A stretch of DNA of 64,000 nucleotides. It comes from Nitzschia sp. pyKryTriq1. Lineage: Eukaryota; Bacillariophyta; Bacillariophyceae; Bacillariales; Bacillariaceae. The first letter of the stretch is position 1; each line of letters starts with the position of its first letter. The notes under the pieces were generated by a model. The model was not told the origin of the DNA and searched no databases. It saw only the letters and a list, made by a program, of their open reading frames with translations. Location of the stretch: the NCBI GenBank assembly GCA_956465555.1, contig OY101115.1, positions 4,502,120 through 4,566,119 on the forward strand, in the 5' to 3' direction. Of the stretch, positions 1 to 10,881 are shown in pieces. The position numbers and the translations under genes were made by a program.

Positions 1-2192
1 AACCGATGGGTCGCCCATATTTTGACTCCTTCGATATTCCCATAGATCATTCGATCATTTACCGGTGCTTGAGCAAAACCAGCCACTACCACGTGGCGGT
101 TCCGACTATCAATGACGCCTTCATCCAACATGGCAATATCAATCGGAGTCATGTATATGACATCCGAACGAAACATTCCCACCCGCGAGTACTGGACCCC
201 CATCTGCCGACCAGTAACTTCCATAAGCCGATACGAAAACTCAATGGAATGCCACTGCCGTACGATATTGTCCACACTGGACTTTTGATACGTCTTGGCA
301 AGGTACGGAAAATACATGGGAAGTCCGTCTTCTGGTTTCGTTGTGTTTTGGTACTTGGCAATGATGGGTCCTCGCTTCTTCCAAAAGTCAGCTTCCTTGT
401 CGTAGGTAAAGGCAACCGTGGGTGTGCGATGGGTCCGGGCTCCTGGAGGTGGGCCGTATTTTGCTTGAACTTCCTTGACGGCCTTTTCCAACAACAAGAC
501 TGCATGCGGGTCAACGGCTCCACCACGATTCTTTCGCCCCGCCGCTTCTTCATATTGTTCAAAGAAATGTACGTAGACATCGCAGTTGTGACGGGCATTG
601 GGGATCAACAGATTCTTCACGATACTTGGCAACACCATGGATTGAAAGGCTCTCGGTAACCCGAAAAAGCAAAAGGCGCATCGCTCCTGGTTGGGATCAC
701 CTTCGTAGGTAGTCCAAGATTTGGGTTGCAACTTCCCGACCCCGTCGAGTAACAGTAGGGAAGTAGTAGATGATCGGTTGTTGTTGTTGTTGTTGTTGTG
801 TTTCTGTTGTTGAGTGATGGTAAGCCGTGGTATAGGAGGATTGTGATGGAATCCTTCGAGCCAGGGTCGAATTTCGTCGTCGTCGGTTTGTTGGGAGGCA
901 CCTGCCGATTGCTTTTCAAATTGATCGCGGGATCGAACTTGATCTTCAATCCGTGCATCATTTTCTCGATACAAATATTGTTCCAAGCTACCCAAATAGT
1001 GATGAATCACTAGTAATGATTGTGATTTTCGCATGTGAAGTCGTTGTTGTTGACATATAGACCGAATGGGCAAATGGATACTATCGACAGGATGAATGTC
1101 ATCCAGTTCAATTCGGGAAAGATCCAAAAGGGCTTTCGAAATCTTGTTGAGCTTGTATTCGTGTGCCAATGTATGGTAACGCCAACGCAGGGTCAAGAAG
1201 TCACTTCCATTGTATCCCGATGGAACCCGTCGTTGGATGTCACTTGTGGGACTGCTCTCCTGGGCTCCAAACCGAATCCGGGGTACTTGTACACACGGCG
1301 AAGATTGCAAGTGGAACAATGGTGGATTGTCTTTCAAAAGTTCCGCATTCGGTTGTACCTCTGCTGCTGTTGATGCTGCTGTTGATGCTGTTGATGCTGC
1401 TGCTGACGCGGAAGGTCGCTGTGGCGCTGAAAAGAACGACATCATCCTCATGCCGGATCCATTATTATTATTACTTCTTGTGGTTGACGGAATCATCATG
1501 GTGGCATGTTCTTGAACAAAATGAGCCACATACCCGGGTTGGCTGGGAGGTTGCAAATACTGATGATCCGTCAGGTTGTATTCTCGCGCGATTTGATAGT
1601 TAATGGTCACGAATTCGTCTGTATCTGTCAAAAGCGTCCAGTGTTGGCCTTGTTGTTTGAGATTCTGAAGACATTTGTAGTAAAAGAGCCTTTGTCTCGC
1701 TCGATGTTGAGCTAACGTGGCGGAAATCGAAGGTCCAAAATAGGATTGGACTTGTCGCAATGCCTCTTGAAATTCCGCTGGATTTCCATAATCACTGTCT
1801 TTCCATTCGGTAATATCCATGTTATAGTCTCGCCACCGATCCAACACAAATCGTGGCGATGTTTGACTCTTGGGATCCACCGCAATGATCAAGTTCCTCA
1901 AATTCACGGCATGATAATGATACGCGATCCACTCCATCAAATAATGTGAATCGTCCATAACCAGCAAACAGGCTGCAAACTCGTCTTCCTTGTTATTCTT
2001 GATGGTATGATAATATTTGTTGTTGTTGCTACCTCCTGCTGATGTTTGCCCCAAATAGCTCCGCCGAAGGTTCGCAGCACCATCACCACTACCCCCACCA
2101 CCACCATGGTCGCTCTGACCCAAATGCCTCGCAGCAATCCACATGGAAAGAACGGAATATCCACACAATAGTATCACAGTAGTGAGAAGCAT
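1..2192 (-). CDS. Golgi-type glycosyltransferase fusion: GT92-like module plus DUF7796-like module (3' end cut by window edge)
   Basis: An uninterrupted frame starts at the ATG at 2192 and is still open at base 3, giving about 730 residues; the C-terminus lies outside the window. The first 20 residues (MLLTTVILLCGYSVLSMWIA) are a signal anchor, so it is probably a type II Golgi/ER protein. Residues about 70-400 look like a family 92/GT2-type glycosyltransferase: FAACLLVMDDSHYLMEW, an acidic DTDEF motif (DxD, metal/nucleotide sugar), TLRWRYHT, SIHLP, HYLGSLEQY and RPWLEGF, which recur in diatom GT92-like proteins. From about residue 500 a second module begins (CAFCFFGLPRAFQSMVLPS, CDVYVHFFEQYEEA, NRGGAVDP, SRVGMFRSDV), matching DUF7796 of unknown function. 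A (TTG)n run at 778-797 encodes polyasparagine between the modules. Both modules share one frame with no intron seen. Donor and acceptor sugars cannot be told. Confidence 0.8.
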   Translation of the reverse strand, partial: MLLTTVILLCGYSVLSMWIAARHLGQSDHGGGGGSGDGAANLRRSYLGQTSAGGSNNNKYYHTIKNNKEDEFAACLLVMDDSHYLMEWIAYHYHAVNLRNLIIAVDPKSQTSPRFVLDRWRDYNMDITEWKDSDYGNPAEFQEALRQVQSYFGPSISATLAQHRARQRLFYYKCLQNLKQQGQHWTLLTDTDEFVTINYQIAREYNLTDHQYLQPPSQPGYVAHFVQEHATMMIPSTTRSNNNNGSGMRMMSFFSAPQRPSASAAASTASTAASTAAEVQPNAELLKDNPPLFHLQSSPCVQVPRIRFGAQESSPTSDIQRRVPSGYNGSDFLTLRWRYHTLAHEYKLNKISKALLDLSRIELDDIHPVDSIHLPIRSICQQQRLHMRKSQSLLVIHHYLGSLEQYLYRENDARIEDQVRSRDQFEKQSAGASQQTDDDEIRPWLEGFHHNPPIPRLTITQQQKHNNNNNNNRSSTTSLLLLDGVGKLQPKSWTTYEGDPNQERCAFCFFGLPRAFQSMVLPSIVKNLLIPNARHNCDVYVHFFEQYEEAAGRKNRGGAVDPHAVLLLEKAVKEVQAKYGPPPGARTHRTPTVAFTYDKEADFWKKRGPIIAKYQNTTKPEDGLPMYFPYLAKTYQKSSVDNIVRQWHSIEFSYRLMEVTGRQMGVQYSRVGMFRSDVIYMTPIDIAMLDEGVIDSRNRHVVVAGFAQAPVNDRMIYGNIEGVKIWATHR

Positions 2193-3262
2193 CCGTTTCC
2201 TTCCTACCCGGAAGATACGCCAGGCAGGGGCCGGGCGCGATGGCGGCGGCATGGTTGGTACTGGTAGGTACTGGTACCGGTGCTGGTACTTTATGGCGTG
2301 CTTTGTTTTGTGCTGATTATGTTGTTCTTGGACGCTGCTGTTATATATTTACTGTCGCCCACAACAACAACAACAACAACAAAAGCAAGAAAGCAAACAA
2401 GCAAGCAATCGTCCTCTGTATAACTCCTCTATCAGCACATGCATTCACTCTGAAGGTTGGTAGTAGAGTAGAGTAGAGTAGAGTATACTTCTATTAGCCC
2501 GCATATCCATCCAACCCACAAACCAGCCAATATTAGGCTTTTGTGTTGTTACTTGTTTCGTATTGGGGGGTCTCATGCCCGCGGTCTTATCTGTATAGCA
2601 TCTTCCAAGTTCCATCATCGTCTAAAAATACCGACATCGCGTCTACCGGTATCTCATCGTCGTCGAGATCGCGATAGTTTAGCACTACAGTACGACCAAC
2701 TACGACTCGATCGATTCATTCGATCATATACGCAAGTTCGTTCAAGCAAGCACGTGCGCATGCAAGCACGTGCGGTGCGTACACGCACTGTATGTAGTGC
2801 GGCCACGTGGCACCGCACGCGCTCATGCACGGCGCACTTGCTCGCATTCCAACGGCTCGAAAACTTCAAAAAATCGAGCCGGCCGAGGCGGAGTCTAACA
2901 TGCACAACTACTGTTCAACTGCACAACGCAACGCCCGCCCTCGCATCGCGTCAGCGAAGCAAGCGAAGGCGAGAAGAAAGGGCCAAAACCACACCAATCA
3001 CAACACAAAACACCCAACGAACGCCAGCCGCCGCCGCCGTCTTCTTCTTCTTCCCAAAAAAATAAAGATAACAACGTCTTTTGGGTCTTGGCTTCCATAG
3101 TCTGATCTGTTGCCAAACGAGAACGAAGAAAGCTTTTTTGTAGTTGTTCCGTTCCACTCCACTACAATACTTTATTGAATAGAATTTTGATTGATAGCCA
3201 CTCCCATTCCCACGCTACGGCACAGTACAGTACAGTACAGTCAGTCAGTAACTCTTACCAAG
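2193..3262. promoter_or_regulatory. Divergent intergenic region with a CACGTG cluster
   Basis: This 1.07-kb gap separates two genes transcribed away from each other and should hold both promoters. It contains a (CAA)n run at about 2361-2381, a GTAGA run at about 2462-2485, and three CACGTG (E/G-box) hexamers at 2751-2756, 2767-2772 and 2804-2809 in a GC-rich stretch. A polypyrimidine/poly-A tract lies at 3041-3068 and a CAGTA run just before the DGDG synthase start. CACGTG is the known core site of bHLH and some bZIP factors; use here is inference. No gene is supported. Confidence 0.4.
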
Positions 3263-3388
3263 ATGGACAGCATTGATTGCAACAATATCTCTATCGATCA
3301 CACTATCGACACGATATGTACTACTTCCACTAGGATATCAACTCGCAGTCTGATGGAAGGTGCCATGGAGCTGATAACATCGCCCAAG

Positions 3389-3419
<31 letters not shown>

Positions 3420-5984
3420 CAGAGAATGACGAAGATGCCACGATCATTGCCCAAGAAGAAGAAGAGCAAGCAGCAGCAGTAGTGAAGAAAGAACCAAGTC
3501 CCATGACTCCCGATTCGGACTTGTCTCGATTGGATCGCAAGATTTGGGTGGTGACGACGGCTGCCTTGCCATGGCGGACGGGGACCAGTGTCAATCCGTT
3601 GGCACGGGCCTTGTATTTGACACGAGGACGACCGAAACATTCCGTGACGCTCATGGTGCCCTTTTTGCCCTCCAAAGAAGAACAAGCACAAGTCTATAAA
3701 GACAAGTGTTTTGAAACGGAAGAGGAACAAGAAGAGTGGATTCGAACGTATTGTATTGAGCGAGTGAATTGTAAAGGTACGTACGACTTGTTTTTTTTTT
3801 GGGGGGGGGAGTTTGTCATCGCTCACCACCAAATTTGATTCACTCACGGGTACTTGCTTATTGTACTGCTGTACCTACTACTGTACCTACTACTGTACGT
3901 TTTATTAGAGGAAGCCGAGAATTTACGGATTCGGTTTTATCATTCCACCTACAATCATTCCTTTGGCTCGATCTTTGCAACCGTCGATGTCTGTGCTCTC
4001 ATTCCAAACGATGAAGCGGATGTTTGTATTTTGGAAGAGCCGGAACATATGAATTGGATGCGAGTAGTCGATGAACCACCATCACCCAAGCCCACCAATG
4101 ATAATAATACCAATGATACTCCTCCTTCTTCTTCTCCTTCTGAGAATGAAAATACGGATACTGGCACCACTACAAGTACCACGACCACCACGATAACGAC
4201 TACATCGGAATCATCAATGACGACTCCCGAACAAGAAGATTTGAATCGAGATCACGAAATTTGGATTGCACATCTCGGCTGGGCGGTCAAATTCAAACAT
4301 GTCGTCGGAATTATTCATACCAACTATGATGCTTATGTCCGAAATTATGGAATGGGGACCGCCTTTTTGGCAGCCTCCGCCCTGCATGCGCTGAGTGCCT
4401 TGGTGACCAGGGCGTATTGTCACAGGGTGATTCGGCTGAGTGATACATTGCCATCGTTGGACAAGACCAAAGAAGTCACGTGCAATGTACATGGAGTGAG
4501 GTCAGAGTTTTTGGAACCCGCTCAACCGTCGGAAGAGAATAACGATACATCCTTGGCGTCGGTGTACTTTATTGGAAAGTTGGTAAGTAACAAACTACGT
4601 ACGGAGACTGCAGGCGACTGCATCATGGTCCAGCCTACGATGATGAGTGGAGTGGAGTGGTTGTTTTGTCATTGTCTCATGCCCATTTTTTCCTTTTCTC
4701 TCACTCTTGTGGTATCGTATTGTGCTGTCTATTTAGATTTGGGCCAAGGGATTTGAAAAACTGCTGGATATTCAAGAACTCTATAAGAAAGAAACAGGAG
4801 AATACTTTACTATTGATGTGTATGGGTCAGGACCCGACGAACGGGCAATTCAACGAGCCTTTTTCGGACGCAAGGGCATTTTGGATACATCCCCCAAGGA
4901 ACATCATGCGAGAGAGTCGACGCCCGATCGGACTGCGGCGGGATTTTTTCAGAAAACGGAAAATCTGAGAGAACAATTGTTTGGAAAACTCTCCTCCGCG
5001 CCGACATCGCCTACTACGACGAATAACAATAATGAGAGCGCCGCTGGTGCCATACCGGTAACGCCATCCTCCCCAAAGACGCCAACGCCCGAACCAGAAG
5101 TGCCTCATCAGCCGATTGAAGTAGTGTGGGATGGACCCGTTATTGTTTCGCCCAAGGAAGCCACCACGACATTGTCCGAGACGGAGTTTCCTAATCCTTT
5201 TGTCATTTTGAGTGACTTGTCGGGGGAATTCATGGAAACTAGTGTCACTACCACCAAGGCGGGAGCCAAAGTGGGCCAAGATATTGTGCAACTGGGGGTT
5301 CATGCCTTTGCATCCGAGGGCTCTTCTGCGTCGTCGGCGGCTTCCTCCAGCAATAATGAAGATAATGCTTCCACTTCTTCCTCCTCGTCGTCCCAAGGAG
5401 AATCCTCGCCTCAAGCCGCCGAAGGATCCACACCCAAATCGGAACACGAGAATAAATCCAAAAAGGAGAAGCATCGACGAAAATTGCGGTTCGATCCTCC
5501 CAAGTCTCGATACGAACTCCGTCGCTATCCGATTCCCGGTCGTTTCTTGGGAATGAAGGATCATGCCGTGGTGCGAGACTTGACGCGCCACAAGATCTTT
5601 TTCAATCCATCCGAGAGTGAAGTCCTGTGTACCACTTCCGCTGAAGCTTTGGCCATGGGAAAATTTGTGATTCTGCCCAAACATCCCTCCAATACCTTCT
5701 TTTTGCAATTTTCCAATTGTTTGGCCTACGAGTCCAAGCAGGATTGTGTCCAAAAAATGAAATGGGCTTTGGAAAATGATCCTAAACCATTGTCGGAAGA
5801 AGAGCACTTTCACTTGACATGGGAAGGAGCCACTGAACGACTTTACAAGTTCAGCTCCATGACAGAGGCGGAAGTGGCCGACTGGAAGGAATCTGGACGA
5901 GAACAGAGTGATCGAGATGCTGCCAAACTTCATTATGAAACTGTCAAACGAGGAAGGGGAGTTCAAAAGCTCCTGCATCGATAG
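3263..5984 (+). CDS. Digalactosyldiacylglycerol synthase (DGDG synthase, GT4 family), three exons
   Basis: Transfers galactose from UDP-galactose to MGDG, making DGDG, a major plastid membrane lipid; the plant enzymes sit at the plastid envelope. Exons 3263-3776, 3909-4582 and 4737-5984 join in frame to 811 residues; introns are 132 and 154 bp with gtacgt and gtaagt donors. The start is the first ATG before the N-terminal motif. Family signatures: IWVVTTAALPWRTGTSVNP near residue 95, HLGWAVKFKHVVGIIHTNYD, VYGSGPDERAI, and the GT-B nucleotide-sugar region FFNPSESEVLCTTSAEALAMGKF with the expected acidic residues. Two low-complexity linkers (Asn/Thr/Ser-rich, about residues 235-280; Ser/Glu-rich, about 535-610) make it longer than the core of plant DGD2. 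No clear plastid leader is visible, so targeting is uncertain. A long frame on the opposite strand of exon 3 is a shadow. Confidence 0.92.
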
Positions 5985-6422
5985 AATAGATGGCTCGAGA
6001 CATTTTAAGATATCAGTAGATATAAAGTATACTTGTCTACACGCTTATAGTTTACTCCTTTCTCTCTCTCTACCCTCTAGCTAGAGTACCTGTAGAGTAT
6101 GCTACCAGTAGATTACTACCGTACTACTCCACGAGTGAGTAGTAGAATACCGGAGGAGTGGCAGATTTTCTGTACTTTCTCACTCGGAGTAGTCGTTTTA
6201 ATGCCACCGCTTTATTTTTGTTGGGGCCGCGATGAGGCGACCCCAAAACAGCAGATCACTGCTGCGCCCGCACACTATAACGCGTGCTTTTACCGCACAG
6301 TTTTGCTCTCTGCAATCATCGCATACTGTGTGATGTGTGATGTGTGCCATCTGCTCTGCCCATTGCCCATATTATTTCCTCAACTGCATGCAGATTGAAG
6401 TGCAATACAAAAAATACTCGAT
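5985..6422. other. Intergenic region
   Basis: Contains the 3' flank of the DGDG synthase gene and the promoter of the next gene. It carries a CT-rich run (6059-6070) and several GTAGA/CTAC strings. No open frame with coding character and no RNA gene was recognised. Confidence 0.5.
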
Positions 6423-7540
6423 ATGATGAAGCTTCAAGATATCCCTCTAGTACTACCGTTGGCCGAATGGGTCTGGCAAGGCGACATGTCGGGGGACGTC
6501 TCCGCCGAGATCTGTGAGTTTTCGCGCTGATGATTGATGATTGGTGATGGGATGGCCCGCCATATGCATCTCTTGAAACATTCCATGCTGCCATATTATG
6601 ATTGTCAATTTTACAGTTGTACTCATGCATCCTTACATTGACACATTACATAGGCTTGTCCCAAGTTCCATTCTTTAGCTCCGGATGTTTCTCCCAGCTG
6701 CTGACCAAGGCCCTAGGAACGGCAATCATTTTGGGTTCTTGCCTGAATAAAACGCCAATCATGATCAACATGATGAGTAACAAGGTATGCATCCGTTCCG
6801 TGCGCATCCATGCATCATGCGGATCAAAAAATTGTATCATTTTCATCTCAGCTGACTGACCAAGTTCCTCGTTGTCGACATGTTAATGCTGTATAGTCTG
6901 CTGCTGGGATCTCGAGGGGCAGTCTTTATGGAGAAGCGATTGTCTACAGCTGTGGAGTCTTTTATGGCTTTTTGTCGGGACATCCATTTACTGCGTAAGC
7001 AACTACTGTCATGTATATTTTGAACTTTGCGGACTCTATATCTTATCGCTGGACTTTTATTCGTTCGTTCTGATTTGGCGCAGCTTTGGAGAGAATTTAA
7101 TGCTACTGATCCAAAATGTGATTCTGGTGCTCATGGCGTGGCAGTTTAGTTCGACTCGTGTCCAACCACAAGAAAAACTATTGGTGGTTCTAGGTTTTGG
7201 GCTCTATGTGGTGGTTGTTATGAACTTTCTTCCAGAGGATATGCGATATCTACTCATGTCGTCGACATGGCCTGTAATGCTCTACGCTCGGGGATCCCAG
7301 GTGCTTGCCACCTTCCAAGTCAAGCACACGGGTCAACTGTCGATTGTCACGACATCTATGAATCTAGTAGGCTCTTTGATCCGGATTGGGACTACTCTCA
7401 AAGAAACGGGGGATATGGTGGTCTTGTCGGGATATCTGTTGTCGGGCGCACTGAGTTGTCTAATGTTCGTGCAGTACTTTTTGTATTTGAGCAATACCAA
7501 GAAGGAAATGGAGAAAAGCCAAGCTAAGAAGAAGGAGTAA
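6423..7540 (+). CDS. MPDU1-like PQ-loop membrane protein (mannose-P-dolichol utilization), four exons
   Basis: MPDU1/Lec35 proteins are ER multi-pass proteins needed for use of dolichol-phosphate mannose and glucose in N-glycan and GPI synthesis. Exons 6423-6513, 6654-6784, 6897-6994 and 7084-7540 join in frame (phases 1, 0, 2) to 258 residues, the usual family size. Features: SQLLTKALGTAIILGSCLNKTP, first PQ-loop region with SNKSAAGIS, second PQ-loop-like region GSLIRIGTTLKETGD, seven or so hydrophobic segments and a Lys-rich C-terminus (KKKE) that could act in ER retrieval. The first loop reads TPIM where PQ is usual, and the second reads IRIGTT. Two in-frame ATGs begin exon 1 (6423 and 6426). 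A 68-bp piece of exon 4 (7361-7428) recurs at 10882-10949. Confidence 0.88.
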
Positions 7541-7923
7541 GATTTATGATAACTTTAAAGAGAGCTTGATGGATAGGAGGAAGGTGTAATGCATCAGACC
7601 ACTAGAGTAGTCGTAGAGAGTTCCGCGTAGACCACTTATTTGCAAGACTGTCCGTTCGTATTTACTGTACGTCTCTACTAGTAGAGAGTAGATGATATCC
7701 AATCGATAATCCAATCTCTAAAATTACTTAACGATTCTATGTCCTACTTAACGATTCTATGTCCTATGCGACTCTGGCACGCTTAAAGGAAAGGGAAGAA
7801 CAAACTTACGCCGCAGACACGACAGACACTATCCATTGGATATATCATAAAAAATATTAGGATATGTATAATCCTGAATGTTCGCCTATCCATTGGATAT
7901 GTAAAACACGCTTCCGTCTATAG

Positions 7924-7994
7924 TAGAGCAGTCGACGAAGTCGCTTTGATCCGTGACCCCGGAGTCCTTTTTCCGGGTACCCACTGACGCACAT
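7924..7994 (+). repeat. Dispersed repeat, copy 1 (second copy near 12408-12486)
   Basis: The stretch from tagagcagtcgacgaagtcg to ccactgacgcacat reappears at about 12408-12486 with small insertions and substitutions (shared gatccgtgacccc, tccgggta, ccactgacgcacat). The second copy is interrupted immediately afterwards by the MITE at 12490. The nature of the parent element is unknown. Confidence 0.6.
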
Positions 7995-8003
7995 GATTGA
8001 GTG

Positions 8004-8048
8004 GACGAATTTTTGGTGAGGATGCTGTATTTATTATGGATGAGAAAC
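8004..8048 (+). repeat. 45-bp direct repeat, first copy (second copy 8225-8269)
   Basis: The segment gacgaatttttggtgagg... through ...ggatgagaaac recurs at 8225-8269 with one visible substitution. It lies beside the longer 8053-8158 repeat, so both probably belong to one repeated family. Confidence 0.7.
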
Positions 8049-8052
8049 GACC

Positions 8053-8158
8053 TAGTTTCTCTAGCATTTAGGATATAGTTTTCGGTTGAGGATTTGCAAC
8101 GGACGGGGGCCAGTCGTGCCTTTGACGTCTCATACGCATCCAATAATTATTGGACCAG
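8053..8158 (+). repeat. 106-bp direct repeat, first copy (second copy 8636-8741)
   Basis: From tagtttctctagcattta to tattggaccag this segment recurs at 8636-8741 with a handful of substitutions, mostly around the middle. Both copies end in the 14-bp palindrome ccaataattattgg. This looks like the end region of an uncharacterised dispersed element, present twice in the same orientation 583 bp apart. Confidence 0.75.
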
Positions 8159-8635
8159 CCACGTCATCGACTGGCTGTGGCTAGGTGCATGCGTGCTCGC
8201 ACGGTGCGCGCTAGCGTGGTGAATGACGAATCTTTGGTGAGGATGCTGTATTTATTATGGATGAGAAACCTCCTATGGCTGTACCAAAAAAGCGGAAACG
8301 CGTAGTAGCGTGTGTAGAACCTGGGAGGAGTCTGTCCTACCACCGAAATTCTGCGCAAAGAAGGGCGTCAAAAGCCCGTGTTAATTTGTTTTATTCGTTA
8401 ACAAACAAATGAAGGCGAGACAGCCGTGGTAATTACTACAGCGTTGATCGGCGTATTTCGCGCTATCGCACTTCACAATTTACCACGGCTGGAACTCATT
8501 TTTTCAAAACTCGATTATCACGAAGAATTATTACGCGGTCTGGCCGCTGCTTCATTTTGTACCGAGTTCTGCGATGAGTTTTGTACCATAGGCCACGCGC
8601 GTCTACGCGAAGGATCCCACAATTTAACACAGTCA

Positions 8636-8741
8636 TAGTTTCTCTAGCATTTAGGATACAGTTTTCGGTTGAGGATTTGCAACGGACGGGGGCCAGTCGT
8701 GCGTTACGTGTCTCACACGCATCCAATAATTATTGGACCAG
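8636..8741 (+). repeat. 106-bp direct repeat, second copy
   Basis: Partner of 8053-8158 in the same orientation. The region between the two copies is not conserved elsewhere in the window as far as I can see, so a solo-type or tandem arrangement of a non-autonomous element is possible. Confidence 0.75.
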
Positions 8742-9033
8742 GCATGACGATGAACAGTCGTGGGCTCACAATGACTCTTGACAAGAAAGGTGACCAATTT
8801 TCCTACGTGGGTTTCTACGGGGGTGATGCGACTCTGACTTGACAAAATAAAAAGCGTTGACCGAGTCTTTTCAACAACTTTCCAATTTATCCCCATCCAA
8901 AACACAACACATAATACTCTGTCTACATCGCATAGCTGAGCTCAAAACCGTGAGCACGGTGGGGCAGAATCTGTTCTCCTCTCCTTGCAACTTGTCGAAG
9001 TAGGCCAAGTTGTACTATTCCAGTTGTCCGTCG

Positions 9034-10496
9034 ATGGACCCCGGGAACCCGGCTTCATTGGAGGTTGCGGGTTTTGGTTCAATCGACGAGGAAACTGGTG
9101 GTGGGCAATCAGATAGGAAGAGAAGGAAGACAATCCCTAATCCTATGGATACCCACTGTAAGTGTAATACGATGTTCAGCTGATTGAAATTCTTGATTGT
9201 AGCGGTACAATGCTGGCGAATCCGCATGCAGGGGTCAATACCGGCGATTGGATTGAAACATAGGCTTCTCGAGTTTTAGAGCTGCCAACTCACATAGTAT
9301 TTCTGTTGCGTCCATATTATCCAGTCCAATTCTTGCAAGAACAAACGGCGCAAACAATGGCATATCAAGGTGCACGTGCCGACCGCACCAGCACTGGTGG
9401 AATGATGATGATGATGGGTCGGCCACCTCCACAGGGCAATCCTTCTGCGGGTGTGGGTTGGGGAACTAGGCAGCATCAAACGCAGAATTTGGGCAACTTG
9501 CAGCAGCCAAGCTCGTTGCAGGACCACGGGGCAAGTCTATCCGGAAGGGTGGATGCAAACAACCTTGTTTCCGAAAATATGCTGGCTTCGAATGAAGAAA
9601 GAGGTGGTGCGGCTAGTAGGCCAAGCCCTAATAATTTGCTGGGAGAAGACAGGGGAGGGCCGATGAATGGGCGTCAAGATGCACAGCACCAGCAGATGAT
9701 GGCCTTTCAGGCGCAACAACTTGTGCAGCAAGCGCAACAACTTCTGCAGCAAGCAGCGTTCATGACGAGGGCGCAGGGATTTAATTTTCAGTCTGGTCTC
9801 TTTCCTCACCAGTCAAACCCTGGATCTCATATCATGAACATGCCTACTTTTTTTAATTTTGTCTCGCCGGCCAATGCAGCCATAAATCCTGATGCGTTTA
9901 CAGCTGACGATGCATCGCAGCGAGATGACATGATGCCATTGGATCTTGGTGCTGGACGAGGCCCGTTTACTGATTTTGAGCCTTTACTATTCCCGGAGGA
10001 CGACGCCAAGAGCCATAGCGACAACGATAACGATACCGTCCTCACCGGTCGGGGGCCGGTAATTCTTGCCATGGAATGTGATACCGCTAACATATCTGAA
10101 TACCAGTGCTTCGTGCGCCGGCAGGTAGAGATATTTGAAGCTGGGTACAAAGACATCGAAGTCAATCCCAAGGGAAGGAACAAACCAATTGTCTTGGGCC
10201 AAGTCGGTATACGCTGTTGTCACTGTTCGAACATCCCTACAAAGGAACGGAAGAAAGGAGCTGTGTACTTTCCCGCAAAGCTCCATGGCCTCTACCAGGC
10301 AGCTCGAAACTTGGCAAGCGAGCACCTATGTACACATTGCGAGCATATTCCTGCTGAAATACGCGAACAACTCTTTGTCTTGAAGGAGAAAAAGTCGTCA
10401 GCCGGTGGGGGGAAAGATTACTGGGGTGACGCAGTTCGGATCCTTGGCATTTTCGAGGATGCCGATGGCCTACGCTTTAAGAAAGAAAAGAAGTAA
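9034..10496 (+). CDS. Diatom-type Cys/His domain protein with Gln-rich N-terminus, two exons
   Basis: Function unknown. Exon 1 (9034-9157) encodes an acidic start followed by a basic, NLS-like DRKRRK; a 140-bp intron (gtaagt...catag, 9158-9297) leads to exon 2 (9298-10496), giving 440 residues in frame. The middle is low complexity: Met/Gly-rich, then Gln/Ala-rich (QAQQLVQQAQQLLQQA near residue 185). The C-terminal 150 residues form a compact conserved block: SEYQCFVRRQVEIFEA, GRNKPIVLGQVGIRCCHCSN, KGAVYFPAKLHGLYQAARNL, EHLCTHCEHIP and KSSAGGGKDYWGDA. The paired cysteines CCHC...HLCTHC suggest metal binding. I have seen this block as a frequent diatom-specific protein family, which is recollection and not a search. 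If the intron is wrong, the first ATG in exon 2 is at 9357. A nuclear role is inference. Confidence 0.75.
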
Positions 10497-10881
10497 GAAC
10501 AATTTTTGAGGGAAACGCCCTCCCATTGACGGCGGGATTTTGCTGGTTGTTCTGTCTGCTATGAGATCATTTTTGTCCATGTTTTTGGAAGATATTTTGA
10601 CAACTATTTTATATAATTTTGACTTTGCGAATCTGAGAATTTCAATCTATTTAGTGGGTCAAATCAGAAAGTCGGATTGTTTCGGTGCAACGATGCTCCG
10701 CATATCGATCTATGCCCACAATGGACGAGCTGTATCGTAGATTGGGATCGTTTCCCCATGTTGTACTTGGGGCTGTAGATTCAGCCCCATAGAAATTGGC
10801 TCCAACCACCGGGTTGTGTCAACATCAACTATTGCCCAAGGTCGACGCCACTCCCGAACTATCCCAGAACTTGTTATTTAT
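10497..10881. other. Intergenic region before transposase remnant
   Basis: No gene is seen. It holds the 3' flank of the preceding gene and a short hairpin-like string, tggggctgtagattcagcccca, near 10769-10790. The open frame that becomes the transposase remnant is already open from about 10816 but has no ATG there. Confidence 0.4.

Larger units (their letters stand above)
7541..9033. other. Repeat-bearing intergenic region
   Basis: No gene is supported in this 1.5-kb gap. It contains the 3' flank of the MPDU1-like gene, a small tandem (acttaacgattctatgtcct twice near 7726-7765), two pairs of dispersed direct repeats listed separately, and a copy of a sequence also found at 12408-12486. Inverted short arms (agccgtggtaatta at 8421 and aatttaccacggct at 8477) flank about 40 bp. 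The composition suggests stacked remnants of non-autonomous elements. Confidence 0.5.

Noticed and set aside
6-659. A 217-codon plus-strand frame at the left edge
   Set aside because: It is antisense to the glycosyltransferase fusion, whose frame is far longer and has clear motifs.
4827-5978. A 383-codon frame on the minus strand over DGDG synthase exon 3
   Set aside because: It mirrors the sense gene exactly, has no recognisable domain and follows from codon bias that avoids stops on the opposite strand.
9306-9356. A start at the TTG at 9306 for the Cys/His protein
   Set aside because: It is not an ATG. A small upstream exon at 9034-9157 joined by a normal GT-AG intron gives a better N-terminus in frame.
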